A DNA stretch of 64,000 bases from positions 744,001-808,000 of the forward strand of contig DASYGE010000012.1 of the NCBI GenBank assembly GCA_036000105.1. Reading direction: 5' to 3'. This document shows, in pieces, positions 34,913 through 43,576 of the stretch. The first letter of the stretch is position 1, and the number at the start of each line of letters is the position of its first letter. The translations under genes and the position numbers were made by a program. The notes below the pieces were generated by a model. The model did not search any database, had not been told where the DNA came from, and saw only the letters and a program-made list of their open reading frames with translations. The stretch is from DASUBN01 sp036000105. Lineage in GTDB: Bacteria > Pseudomonadota > Gammaproteobacteria > Natronospirales > REEB76.

Positions 34913-35500
34913 ATGCGACATGCGGTGGATGCACAGACCGGGCTCATGCAGGGCGCGAGGTACCAGGCCTCGCCCCATTGCGATGCGCGCCCGCTGGGCA
35001 CGCAAGTGGACCTCTTGGTGATCCACGGCATCAGCCTGCCGCCGGGGGGGTTCGGCGGGCCCTGGATCGAGCGCCTGTTCCTCGGCACTCTCCCTGTGGA
35101 CGCACACCCGTATTTCGCCGATATCGCCGCCCTCAAGGTGGCGTCCCACCTGCTCATACGCCGCGATGGCGGACTCCTGCAGTTCGTACCCTTCCACCGG
35201 CGCGCTTGGCATGCGGGTACATCTCGCTTCCAGGGCCGCGAGGCCTGCAACGATTTCTCCATCGGCGTGGAACTGGAAGGCACGGACGAAACGGCTTATG
35301 CGCCGGAGCAGTATGCGCGGCTCGCCGTGGTCACCGTCGGCTTGATGCGCGCCTATCCCGGCATCACCCCGGCGCGCATCGTGGGGCATAGCGACGTGGC
35401 GCCGGGGCGCAAGACCGATCCGGGCGCGGCCTTCGACTGGGCCCGTTACCGGGACATACTTGCAAGCCAGCCCCAGCACAGGTTTACTACGCAACCATGA
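34913..35500 (+). CDS. ampD: 1,6-anhydro-N-acetylmuramyl-L-alanine amidase AmpD
   Basis: A 195-residue cytosolic zinc amidase that cuts anhydro-muropeptides during cell-wall recycling. Zinc ligands are His in LLVIHGISLP, His in RAWHAG and Asp in APGRKTDPG; NDFSIGVELEG is a family signature. The ATG at 34913 is chosen since it gives the standard length, with GGGAG about 12 nt upstream. It is divergent from argE and overlaps ampE by 4 nt. Confidence 0.96.
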   Translation: MRHAVDAQTGLMQGARYQASPHCDARPLGTQVDLLVIHGISLPPGGFGGPWIERLFLGTLPVDAHPYFADIAALKVASHLLIRRDGGLLQFVPFHRRAWHAGTSRFQGREACNDFSIGVELEGTDETAYAPEQYARLAVVTVGLMRAYPGITPARIVGHSDVAPGRKTDPGAAFDWARYRDILASQPQHRFTTQP

Positions 35501-36363
35501 GTTTCATCGCCGCCTTACTCGCCCTGATCCTGGACCAATGGCTGAGGCATATGGAGCCCATGCGCGGACCGCGCTGGCTGCATGCCTATGCCGAGGCCTT
35601 CGAACCCTTAAGCCGCAGCACTGATCCCGTGCGCGCCACCGGCGGTGCCTTATTCATCGTGCTCGTGCCCGCGGTAGTAGCCCTGTTCCTGGGGGACGTG
35701 CTCACCCACATCTGGGCGGGACTGGGCTTCGTCTATGCCGTGATCCTGTTCCTGTTCTGCTTAGGGCCGAAGGACCTGCACGACGAAGTGCAACTCTATA
35801 TAGACGCGGTCCAGGCCGGGGACGAGACGCGGGCTACCGCTCTCGCCGCTGAGTTGCTATCGGATCCGGTACCCACGGACCCGACGGAGCGCACCGAGGC
35901 GGTCACCCAGGCGGTACTCATGGAAGCCAACGAGCGCCAGTTCGGCGTGCTCTTCTGGTTCGCGGCCCTCGGACCTGCGGGCGCGCTCCTGTACCGTTCG
36001 GCGGATGTGCTCAGGCGCGAGCCGGGCGAGAAGGTGAGCGCGGAATTCCACATCGCCGCAGCACGCCTGCACGGCGTGCTCGCCTGGTTGCCGGCCCATC
36101 TCACCGCCGTGGGCTACGCTCTCGCCGGCAGCTTCGAAGACGCGGTCTCGGACTTGCGGACCTATTACAGCACTTGCACCCTGCGGTTCTTCCAGGTGAG
36201 CAACGACGTGCTCATGTGCACGGGCCTCGGCGCCTTGCGGGTGGCGACGGGCCAGGAAGCGGGCGTGGTGCGGCTGAAATCCGCTCTCGGTCTCGTGCGG
36301 CGCACACTCTTCATCTGGCTAGTCATCTATGCCCTCATCACTCTTTTCGGATGGTCATGGTAA
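35497..36363 (+). CDS. ampE: AmpE-like inner-membrane protein
   Basis: A 288-residue protein with hydrophobic segments near residues 48-70, 73-90, 148-165 and the C-terminal helix (TLFIWLVIYALITLFGW). It has the family N-terminus MSFIAALLALILDQWLRHM and FWFAALGPAGALLYR. AmpE belongs to the CobD/AmpE fold family and is usually paired with ampD as a membrane sensor candidate for peptidoglycan stress. It starts within the last codon of ampD (ATGA), so it is translationally coupled. Its stop overlaps the first bases of a repeat element. Confidence 0.9.
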   Translation: MSFIAALLALILDQWLRHMEPMRGPRWLHAYAEAFEPLSRSTDPVRATGGALFIVLVPAVVALFLGDVLTHIWAGLGFVYAVILFLFCLGPKDLHDEVQLYIDAVQAGDETRATALAAELLSDPVPTDPTERTEAVTQAVLMEANERQFGVLFWFAALGPAGALLYRSADVLRREPGEKVSAEFHIAAARLHGVLAWLPAHLTAVGYALAGSFEDAVSDLRTYYSTCTLRFFQVSNDVLMCTGLGALRVATGQEAGVVRLKSALGLVRRTLFIWLVIYALITLFGWSW

Positions 36364-36506
36364 AACCTGCTCGGATGCCTGCTGCGACCGGCTACGGCCA
36401 CGTTGCACGCCGGCTCGAACGGCTCATGTATTCCCACATACATTCGCCATTCTCGCCGTCGCGCGCCTTGCCTCGCTCGGTCTCGCGACGGCCTTCGAGC
36501 AGGTTT
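36363..36506 (+). repeat. Dispersed intergenic element, family C copy 2
   Basis: A 144-bp segment bounded by perfect 11-bp inverted repeats, AAACCTGCTCG (36363-36373) and CGAGCAGGTTT (36496-36506). Its interior follows family C: GTTGCACGCCGGCTCG, a hairpin ATGTATTC / ACATACAT, and CTCGCCGTCGCGCGCCTTG. Its right half is inside the btuF reading frame. Confidence 0.72.
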
Positions 36507-37388
36507 CTGGTATTCATTCTCGCGTTCTTCGGCATCATTCCATTCGCGGCTTTTGCTGACGTACAGCTGAATGGCGCCGACGGTGTATCTCTCACCCTGA
36601 ATGCTCCGGCTACGCGGGTGGTGACCCTCGCCCCGGATTTCGCGGAACTCCTCTACGACGTGGGCGCCGGCGGCACCCTGGTGGGTGCCATCGAGTACAG
36701 CGACCACCCGGAGGCGGCCAAGCAGATCCCGCGGGTGGGAGATGGGTTCCACGTGGATGTGGAGAAGATCCTGACCCTCAAGCCGGAGCTGGTCTTGGCC
36801 TGGCAGGGCGGCACGCCCCAGGCGCTCATCGAGAAACTCCGGTCGCTCAAGCTCCCGGTACTCGTCATCGGCAGCCATGCGCTGCCGGACATCGCCTCCA
36901 ACCTGGAGATCCTGGGGAAAGCTACCGGCCATGAGGTGGAGGCCGGCAAAGCGGCGGCGGATTTCGATGCGCGGCTGGCGGCGCTGGAGCAGCGATACGC
37001 CCATGCCTCGCCCATCCGCGTCTTCTATGAGATATCGCCCCAGCCGCTGTTCACTGTGGGCGGCGGCCAGATCATCAGCCGGGTGATACAGGCCTGCGGC
37101 GGTCAGAACATCTTCGCGGACTTGAGTACGCTCGCGCCGGTGGTGGGCATGGAGGCGGTGCTGGCGCGGGATCCCCAGGCCATCGTCACGGGTGACGGGG
37201 AAGGGGATGTGGCGTCGCGTTTCAAGCTCTGGCAACAGTGGCCGCAACTCTCGGCGGTACGCTACCAGAACCTCTTCGCGGTGGATGACGGGAGCATATC
37301 CAGCGCTACGCCGCGGCTACTGGATGCTGGTCGCCAGGTCTGTGATGACCTCGATAAAGCCCGCGGAAATCTCGCTGCCAAACGTTAA
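36426..37388 (+). CDS. btuF: Cobalamin-binding periplasmic protein BtuF-like
   Basis: A 320-residue substrate-binding protein of the BtuF/FecB fold. The signal-peptide core is RFLVFILAFFGIIPFAAFA, followed by VVTLAPDFAELLYDVGAG, VGAIEYSDHPEAAKQIPRVG, and the helix-backbone motif FHVDVEKILTLKPELVLAW. It should deliver cobalamin to a BtuCD transporter, which is not in the window. The start is unusual: the ATG at 36426 and the alternative TTG at 36468 both lie inside a repeat element, and the positively charged n-region (ALPRSVSRRPSSR) is repeat-derived. The adenosyltransferase downstream supports a cobalamin role. Confidence 0.82.
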   Translation: MYSHIHSPFSPSRALPRSVSRRPSSRFLVFILAFFGIIPFAAFADVQLNGADGVSLTLNAPATRVVTLAPDFAELLYDVGAGGTLVGAIEYSDHPEAAKQIPRVGDGFHVDVEKILTLKPELVLAWQGGTPQALIEKLRSLKLPVLVIGSHALPDIASNLEILGKATGHEVEAGKAAADFDARLAALEQRYAHASPIRVFYEISPQPLFTVGGGQIISRVIQACGGQNIFADLSTLAPVVGMEAVLARDPQAIVTGDGEGDVASRFKLWQQWPQLSAVRYQNLFAVDDGSISSATPRLLDAGRQVCDDLDKARGNLAAKR

Positions 37389-37393
37389 GCAGC

Positions 37394-37566
37394 GCAAAAG
37401 CTACTCGGCAATCGTTCCCGACATTGCTCTACCGCTTACATCCCTGTAGGCGTGCGCTCGCTAGGGCGTTGTTGCGATCCGGCTCGCAATCGGTCACGTA
37501 CACAAGAGTACGCTCCCTCTGCTCGCCTCTCGCGCCTAGCCCTGCCTTCGCTCGTAACGCTTTTGC
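37394..37566 (+). repeat. Dispersed intergenic element, hybrid family A/C
   Basis: A 173-bp element between GCAAAAGC (37394-37401) and GCTTTTGC (37559-37566). Its left half (CTACTCGGCAATCGTTCCC, then TTGCTCTACCG and GTGCGCTCGC) matches family A, and its right half (GTTGCGATCCGGCTCGC, hairpin GTACACAAGAGTAC, CTCGCC run) matches family C. It fills most of the gap between the convergent btuF and adenosyltransferase genes. Confidence 0.72.
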
Positions 37567-37623
37567 TCTATCTTCTAATTAAATTACTAGTCGTAGCTAA
37601 AGTGCATCCCAAGAATCAAGGGC

Positions 37624-38178
37624 CTAAGTTCGCTTGCGCTCATGATTCCAGAGGACTTCCTGTCCTTTATCGTTTCTGGAGATCACCCGCGCGATCACGA
37701 ACAACAGATCCGAAAGCCGGTTCAGATAACGCAGCGCTTCCGGATTCAGGGTCGCCTGCTTCGAGAGCGTGAACGTGCGGCGTTCCGCCCGGCGGCACAC
37801 GGTGCGCGCCAGATGGCAGGCCGCCGCGCTGCGACTGCCCCCCGGCAGGATGAATTCCTTCAGGGGCGGCAAGTCCGCGTTGAAGCCGTCCAGCTCTTGC
37901 TCGAGGCGCTCGATATGAGCCGCGCTGATGGCCGTATGCCCGGGGATGCAGAGTTCCCCGCCGAGATCCAGGAGTTCATGCTGCACCCGCGCGAGGCAGG
38001 TGGCGATGTCCGCCGCCGGCTCTTCCGCCAGCAGCATGCCGATGACGCTGTTGAGTTCGTCCACCGTGCCGTATGCCTCTACGCGAACGTCGTCCTTCGG
38101 TACACGGGCGCCGTCACCCAGGCCCGTGCTGCCGTCGTCGCCGGTGCGGGTATAAATCTTGCTGAGGCGATTGCCCAT
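37624..38178 (-). CDS. PduO-type cob(I)alamin adenosyltransferase
   Basis: A 184-residue trimeric PduO/MMAB-type enzyme that adds the 5'-deoxyadenosyl group of ATP to cob(I)alamin. The ATP-binding N-terminus is KIYTRTGDDGSTGLGDGARV, with VEAYGTVDELNS, GGSRSAAACHLARTVCRRAER and LNRLSDLLFV as family signatures. The ATG at 38178 gives the family length. It is convergent with btuF and the two probably serve cobalamin uptake and activation. No B12 riboswitch could be recognised upstream. Confidence 0.95.
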   Translation of the reverse strand: MGNRLSKIYTRTGDDGSTGLGDGARVPKDDVRVEAYGTVDELNSVIGMLLAEEPAADIATCLARVQHELLDLGGELCIPGHTAISAAHIERLEQELDGFNADLPPLKEFILPGGSRSAAACHLARTVCRRAERRTFTLSKQATLNPEALRYLNRLSDLLFVIARVISRNDKGQEVLWNHERKRT

Positions 38179-38590
38179 GTCGAATCTCTTAAGAATCCAG
38201 ATTTACTGAATTGTAGCCCGAGTAGCGCCGACAAAATACGCGGGGTTTGGGCACGGCATCCCTGCCTTGTTCCGCGCCGTCCTGCGGCGCGGGCGACTTT
38301 TGTCTTGGCAAAAGTCGCCAAAACCGCCCTCCCGGAGCGCGGGGCACCGAAGCGGCGCCTTCCCTGCGCCCTTCGTTCGCTGCGCAGCTTCACACACGGC
38401 ACTTGGGCGCTTTGCGCTCAAGCCCAGGGCGCAAAGCGCCCGCTCGAAGTTTCGCTTCTCGCCCCTATGCCGCGTGTGAAGGCATCGCCATCCCTGGCGA
38501 TGCCCCTGCGGGCTTGGCTTGCTTACTCCAGTGCTCGGCTCGCGCTACGGGGTGAAGAGGCGAGTGTCTTAAGTTCGAGTGCTTTTCTAC
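38179..38590. repeat. Structured intergenic block of nested inverted repeats
   Basis: The 412-nt gap holds no gene. Visible stems are GACTTTTG / CAAAAGTC near 38289-38310, GGGCGCTTTGCGC / GCGCAAAGCGCCC near 38405-38440, GAAGTTTCGCTTC near 38447, GGCATCGCCA / TGGCGATGCC near 38480-38503, and outer arms CTTCACACACGGCA (from about 38388) and TGCCGCGTGTGAAG (about 38467). The arms enclose the middle stems, suggesting a large cruciform. Confidence 0.65.
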
Positions 38591-39406
38591 TTAGCGCTGA
38601 CAATGGGGGCAGTAGTAGGTCATACGCTGGCCGGTGACTTTGGCGACGATAGCCGTGCCACAGCGTTTGCAGGGTTGACCTTCCCGGTCATAGACCCTGA
38701 GGCGCAGGTAGAAGTAGCCGGGTTCGCCGTCTTCTTTGGTGAAATCCCGCAAGGTGGTGCCGCCGGCCTTTATGGCGGCCGTGAGCACCTGTTTCACAGC
38801 CTTGGCGAGGGCGACATAGCGCTCCCGGGATACCCGGCCCGCCAGACGCTCTGGATGGATGCGAGCGAGATACAGGCTCTCGCTGGCGTAGATGTTGCCC
38901 ACACCCACCACCCTGTGGCTGTCCATGAGGAAGTTCTTGATGGCCACCTTGCGGCCTTTAGCCTGCTCGAAGAGATAGTCGCCGTCGAAGCCCGCTTCCA
39001 GGGGTTCGGGCCCGAGATCCTTGAGCAGCGTGTGATCCGCGGCATCGCCCCGGGTCCAGAGCAGCGCGCCGAAGCGGCGCGGATCCCGGAGCCTCAGCAG
39101 CTTGCCGCTGTCCATCACCAGATCCACATGGTCGTGCTTCTGGGGCGGAGTGTCTTTAGGCAGCACTCGCAAGCTGCCGGACATGCCGAGATGCAGGATG
39201 GCGGTGCCGCTCTTGGTGTGGAGCAGGAGATACTTACCGCGCCGGGTGACCTCCGTGATGCGTTGCCCCGGGAGTTCTCGCAGGAGCGCCGGCGGGATAG
39301 GCCAGCGCAGGCGGCGCTCACGCACCGTCACGGCGTTCACCCGGCGGCCTTTGAGATAGGGCTCGATACCGCGGCGGGCGGTCTCCACTTCAGGCAGTTC
39401 GGGCAT
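38591..39406 (-). CDS. mutM: Formamidopyrimidine-DNA glycosylase
   Basis: A 271-residue bifunctional glycosylase/AP lyase that removes 8-oxoguanine. The catalytic N-terminal Pro-Glu is in MPELPEVETARRGIEPYL. The helix-two-turn-helix has VGVGNIYASESLYLARIHP, and the C-terminal zinc finger is CKRCG...YYCPHCQ. The length is normal. It is divergent from nothing on its 3' side (repeat block) and follows the DUF4340 gene by 9 nt on the same strand, so it may be the last gene of the ABC unit's transcript. Confidence 0.97.
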   Translation of the reverse strand: MPELPEVETARRGIEPYLKGRRVNAVTVRERRLRWPIPPALLRELPGQRITEVTRRGKYLLLHTKSGTAILHLGMSGSLRVLPKDTPPQKHDHVDLVMDSGKLLRLRDPRRFGALLWTRGDAADHTLLKDLGPEPLEAGFDGDYLFEQAKGRKVAIKNFLMDSHRVVGVGNIYASESLYLARIHPERLAGRVSRERYVALAKAVKQVLTAAIKAGGTTLRDFTKEDGEPGYFYLRLRVYDREGQPCKRCGTAIVAKVTGQRMTYYCPHCQR

Positions 39407-39415
39407 GGACGTCCG

Positions 39416-40285
39416 TCAGTGGGCGGCTTTGGCAGCGGGATGCTGGAAACTTAGCAGCGTGTCCCTGAGGCTTGAGTCCAGTTCGTACTGCAACCCGAGA
39501 TCGGGCCGCGCCAGCATCAGGAAGTCCGGGTCCTTGAGGATGGCGAAACGCAGGGGCTTGGGATCGTTGGCGATGGACAGGGAGACTTCATCTTCCTCAG
39601 GATCTTTGCCGATGGGCGCCACACTGATGGCCAGTTCCTGCTGCCAGGCGTCCAGGAGCTTCTGGATGGCATCCGCCGAGACGGACGCATCGGCAGGGGA
39701 GAGTTGCCAGGCGCCGTGCTTGTCCATGGTCAAGGTGGTCTGGGGTAGTTGCATGGCGGTGATGTGGGCGCCCAGGGGCAAGAGGCCCTTGTCCACCCAC
39801 CAATAGGCGTCGTGGGCGATGCGGTAGAAGAGCGCACCATTGATGAGATGGATCCTGTCACCTGCCAGCACGTACTGCAGGTTGTCCACCGGTTGCAGGC
39901 CGCCGAAGTCGTACTCCACGCCGTTGAGCATGAGCTTCGCCACAGGCTTGTTGAGGCCGTACTTCGCGAGATCAGCACCGGCTGCCGGGAAACTGTCCTG
40001 GCTCTCGGCATCGAGATAATCTAGCAGGGTCCTCACCATGTTGGGATCCGCCGGCATGGCGAGCGGCGCGGTCAACTGCCAGCCGCGATTCCCGCGGGTG
40101 AGCACCGTGGGTTTCTGGCCCGGCAGCTCGATGCGGATGTCCGTGATCTGGGCTGCCGTCTGCTGGATGAGCGGCTGCTTGAGAGCGGGGTGCTTCGCAC
40201 CGGGCCGGAAGTGACTCAAGGTGGCGAGGCTCACCACGATTACCACCAGTGCCAGGTTGAGGCGGTTGCGCTTGTTGAACTGCAT
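39416..40285 (-). CDS. DUF4340 domain-containing membrane-anchored protein
   Basis: A 289-residue protein with one N-terminal membrane anchor (RLNLALVVIVVSLATLSHF, about residues 8-26) and an extracytoplasmic domain typical of DUF4340 (LPGQKPTVLTRGNRGWQLT near 55-70, and LLDYLDAESQ). The biochemical role is unknown. It follows a GldG-like gene by 9 nt, in the usual association of DUF4340 with Gld-type ABC systems. Export is inferred from the anchor. Confidence 0.85.
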   Translation of the reverse strand: MQFNKRNRLNLALVVIVVSLATLSHFRPGAKHPALKQPLIQQTAAQITDIRIELPGQKPTVLTRGNRGWQLTAPLAMPADPNMVRTLLDYLDAESQDSFPAAGADLAKYGLNKPVAKLMLNGVEYDFGGLQPVDNLQYVLAGDRIHLINGALFYRIAHDAYWWVDKGLLPLGAHITAMQLPQTTLTMDKHGAWQLSPADASVSADAIQKLLDAWQQELAISVAPIGKDPEEDEVSLSIANDPKPLRFAILKDPDFLMLARPDLGLQYELDSSLRDTLLSFQHPAAKAAH

Positions 40286-40294
40286 GGGCGCGGT

Positions 40295-41665
40295 TTACCT
40301 GCGTCGGCGGCGCAGCCACACGCCGATGCCGGCTGTGAGCAGGATCAGCGGCAGGGCCAGCAGGAAACCGAAACCGATGAGCCCTTGCGCCAAGGGCGAG
40401 AGGAACAGGGTGAGGTCCGGTGCCGGCCGCGGGTTGATGCTTATATAGCTGTCGTCATGGGCGAGCCAGTTGAAGATGTTGAGGCCCAGCATCAGGTTGC
40501 CGGCGTTGCCGAGGTAGGCGTTGGAGATGAAATCCCCATCGCCGGTCACCACCACCCGCTGTTCGCCAGGCGCGCTGTCTTTGTCGGCGCTCTTGAGCGG
40601 ACGGGTCAAGCTCACGCCTATGCTCAAGGGCCCCAAGCGGTCGCCCCGCGTCGGGTCGTATTTGACGTTGCCTTCTAGCTTGCCTGTCTCCAGCCAGCTG
40701 CGGGGCAGGGTCTCGAGGAACGCATCCGCCTGCCAGCCGCTGGCCTTGTCCGCGTCCACCGCCGTGGCGGCGGGGAACAGCGTGGCAGTGGTGAAGTCCT
40801 TGGTGATGGCGCTGTCTTCGCCGTACTTAGGCACCAGTACGATCTTGGGGTCGTTGATGCCGAAGAGCTGCGATTCCGGGTCCACGATGGTGCCCGCACC
40901 GATGCTGACACCTAAGTCTTTCGCCAGGGGTTCCAGGCCGTAGAGGGAGCCCGGGTCGTCCAGCCACAAGAGGTTACCGCCCCGCTTCACGTAGGCGCGG
41001 ATGATGTTCACCATGCCGGGCAGGAGATCCGCCTGGGGTCCGGCGATCACCAGCACCGAGGTGTTCTCCGGGATGGTCGGGTTGGCGGCGAGGCTCAAGG
41101 TCTCCACCTTGAAGCCCTTGTCCTGCAGCTGCTTGCCGAAATCCCCCAGGTCGAAGTTGTGCTGGCCCAAGGGGTCGCGCTCACCGTCGCCCGTGAGGAA
41201 CACCACATAGCGTTCCGAGGAGCGGGCCAGGCGCTGGATCACGTTGCCGAGGGCTGCTTCATTGATCTCCGTCAATTTCTCGCTGCGGCCGGCGTACTTC
41301 ACTTCCAGCTCGCCGTCTGCGGTGATGCCGGCGGCCCGGGCTGCATCGGGATCCGTATCCGTATCCACGAAGTCCAGGCGCGTGTCCTTCTTCACCTCCT
41401 GGTACTTGGACACGAAGCGGCGCAGCGGGTCCTTGAGCGCCGAGTTGTCTTTCACGTAGGCGGTGAAGACCAGGGGTTGATCCAGGGTCTGCAGCAGCTT
41501 CACGCTGGCCGGCGACAGGGAGTTGCGTTGGCCATAGGTCCAGTCCGCCTCATAGACGTACTGGGTGCTGAGCTTGGCCAGGATGCCTATGCCTGCGAGG
41601 AACAGCACCAGGAACAGCAGGTTCTGGATGACGACCTGGGAGCGGGATTTGCGGGTGACGCGCAT
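40295..41665 (-). CDS. GldG-like ABC-associated membrane protein
   Basis: A 456-residue protein with an N-terminal anchor (QNLLFLVLFLAGIGILAKL), a large extracytoplasmic GldG-type domain (VVFLTGDGERDPLGQHNFDLGDFG near residue 155, SVLVIAGPQADLLPGMV, GGNLLWLDDPGSLYGLEPLA), and a C-terminal TM helix (GLIGFGFLLALPLILLTAGIGVWL). The family accompanies GldF/GldA permease and ATPase subunits of unknown substrate. It lies 15 nt downstream of the permease gene and 9 nt upstream of DUF4340. Confidence 0.85.
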   Translation of the reverse strand: MRVTRKSRSQVVIQNLLFLVLFLAGIGILAKLSTQYVYEADWTYGQRNSLSPASVKLLQTLDQPLVFTAYVKDNSALKDPLRRFVSKYQEVKKDTRLDFVDTDTDPDAARAAGITADGELEVKYAGRSEKLTEINEAALGNVIQRLARSSERYVVFLTGDGERDPLGQHNFDLGDFGKQLQDKGFKVETLSLAANPTIPENTSVLVIAGPQADLLPGMVNIIRAYVKRGGNLLWLDDPGSLYGLEPLAKDLGVSIGAGTIVDPESQLFGINDPKIVLVPKYGEDSAITKDFTTATLFPAATAVDADKASGWQADAFLETLPRSWLETGKLEGNVKYDPTRGDRLGPLSIGVSLTRPLKSADKDSAPGEQRVVVTGDGDFISNAYLGNAGNLMLGLNIFNWLAHDDSYISINPRPAPDLTLFLSPLAQGLIGFGFLLALPLILLTAGIGVWLRRRRR

Positions 41666-41680
41666 GCTGTGGCCCTTCCC

Positions 41681-42418
41681 TCAGTGCTGCAGCCGCTGCC
41701 CATCGAGGCGGCGGATGCTTAAGGTGAGGAAGGTGACGATGAACAGGAGGTAATAGATGACATCGCTGCTGTCGAAGGAGCCGCGCAGCAGCGAACCGTA
41801 ATGGTCTATGAGGGATATGTAGTGCAGCACCGCGCTGTAGCGGGCGTCCCCCTGGCCGAGCCAGTTCACCACCCACAGGAACAGGAACAGGCCGAAACTG
41901 GATATGGCCGCCACCACCGGCTGGCGGGTGAGGGTGGACATATAGAGTCCTGCCGCCGCGAACGCCCCCAAGAGCAGCACCATACCCAGCACGTCGGCGC
42001 CGAGCTTGCCGTAATCCAGATGGGTGCCGAGTGCCAGGGATAGGGGCATGAGGGTGAGCATCACCACCATGATCATGAGGAACCCCAGGAGCCCCAGGTA
42101 TTTGCCAAGCACGATCTCGCTCATGCGCACCGGCGCCGAGAGCAAGAGCGCCAGGCTACCGGTGCGGCGCTCCTCGGCCACGAGGCGCATGGAGAGGAGC
42201 GGTACCACCAGGAGCATCACGATGCTGGAGATGCTGTAGAGACCTGCCACCACGGTATCGGTGACCCCGGCCACCGCCGAGGGGTTGCCGCGGAAACCTT
42301 CCACCGAGGCCAGGAACATCCAGGCGAGGATGAACTGCACCACCGCCAATACGCACCAGGCCAGGGGCGAGAGGAACAGGTTGCGCAGTTCGCGCCAGGC
42401 GATGCGGAAGGCCATCAT
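41681..42418 (-). CDS. ABC transporter permease, GldF-like
   Basis: A 245-residue six-helix permease. TM-rich stretches start at residue 18 (LAWCVLAVVQFILAWMFL) and continue through LYSISSIVMLLVVPLLS, FLMIMVVMLTLMPLSL and FLFLWVVNWLG. The RLVAEERRTGSLALLLSAPV stretch is the conserved cytoplasmic coupling segment of ABC-2 permeases. It starts on the overlap with the ATPase gene (ATGATGG), so it is coupled. The substrate is unknown. Confidence 0.88.
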   Translation of the reverse strand: MMAFRIAWRELRNLFLSPLAWCVLAVVQFILAWMFLASVEGFRGNPSAVAGVTDTVVAGLYSISSIVMLLVVPLLSMRLVAEERRTGSLALLLSAPVRMSEIVLGKYLGLLGFLMIMVVMLTLMPLSLALGTHLDYGKLGADVLGMVLLLGAFAAAGLYMSTLTRQPVVAAISSFGLFLFLWVVNWLGQGDARYSAVLHYISLIDHYGSLLRGSFDSSDVIYYLLFIVTFLTLSIRRLDGQRLQH

Positions 42419-43371
42419 GCGGCGGCCTCCGTGACAGCCCGCTCGTCGGAGGCGGTGAGTTCCACGAAGATCTGTTCCAGGGATTTGTATTCCGGCGTGA
42501 GCGCGCGCAGGCCCCACTTGCCGCGCACGGCCCGGGCGGCGATGTCTTCCACCGGGTCGCTGCCGGCGGCATAGCGCAGCCTGAAACGGCCTATGCCTAG
42601 TTTCTCCACCGCGTCGATCCCGGTGATGGCTTTCAGGTCTTTTAGGGTAGGCGGCTCACGGCATTCCAGCAGCAGACTCGTGACTTGCATGCGTTCGTTG
42701 AGGCCCGCGAGGTCATCGCTGAACACGAGCCTGCCCCGGTGGATGATCTGCACCCGGCTGCACACCATCTGTATCTCCGGCAGGATGTGAGTAGAGAGGA
42801 TCACGCCGTGCTCCCGGCCGAGTTCGCTGATGAGCGTACGGATCTCGCGGATCTGGATGGGGTCCAGGCCCACGGTGGGTTCGTCCAGGATTACCACCTT
42901 GGGGTTATGCAGAATGGCCTGGGCGATGCCCACCCGCTGCTGATACCCCTTGGAGAGGTTGCCGATGAGCCGGCCACCCGAATCCTTGAGCCCGCAGCGC
43001 TCCTTGGCGCTGTCGCAGGCGGCTGGGATGCGCGAGCGGGGCACGCGGTGCAGCTCGACGCTATAGCGCAGATATTCGTCCACCGTGAGATCCGGATAGA
43101 GGGGCGGGATCTCCGGCAGGTAGCCGATCACGGACTTGGCCCTGAGGGGCTCATCCAGAAGGTCCACCCCGTCGATGGATATCTGGCCGGCGGAGGGGGC
43201 GAGGTTGCCTGAGAGCATCTGCAGGGTGCTGGTCTTGCCGGCGCCGTTGGGGCCTAAGAGCCCCAGGATCTCGCCCTTGCGCAATTCGAAGGACAGGTCC
43301 TGCACCGCGCAGCGGCGGTCGTAGTAGCGATAGAGGTTTTCGACCCTGACGAGTGCGGCGTGGTTAGGCAT
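42415..43371 (-). CDS. ABC transporter ATP-binding protein, GldA-like
   Basis: A 318-residue ATPase. Walker A is GLLGPNGAGKTSTLQ near residue 38, the signature motif is LSKGYQQRVGIAQAI near 130, Walker B is VVILDEPTVGLD, and the H-loop His is in STHILPEIQM. The C-terminal extension of about 90 residues (SLLLECREPPTLKDL) is typical of ABC-2 type ATPases. It is first of five genes: ATPase, permease, GldG-like, DUF4340, mutM. Confidence 0.93.
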   Translation of the reverse strand: MPNHAALVRVENLYRYYDRRCAVQDLSFELRKGEILGLLGPNGAGKTSTLQMLSGNLAPSAGQISIDGVDLLDEPLRAKSVIGYLPEIPPLYPDLTVDEYLRYSVELHRVPRSRIPAACDSAKERCGLKDSGGRLIGNLSKGYQQRVGIAQAILHNPKVVILDEPTVGLDPIQIREIRTLISELGREHGVILSTHILPEIQMVCSRVQIIHRGRLVFSDDLAGLNERMQVTSLLLECREPPTLKDLKAITGIDAVEKLGIGRFRLRYAAGSDPVEDIAARAVRGKWGLRALTPEYKSLEQIFVELTASDERAVTEAAA

Positions 43372-43576
43372 AGGGGTTCAGTCTGGGGGCTTGTCCGGCG
43401 GCGAAAAGATCCCCACCTCATATATGGATGTTTTTTGCGCATCCCGGCGGCGGGCCCCGGCCTTTTTACGGCCTCAGCCCCCAGATTGCAAGCATCAGGG
43501 GTTCCCCGATGGACTGGGCCACCCCCCATGCCCTATAGTTTTAACGTAATCACAGCGCGCAACGCAGGGTTTTACA

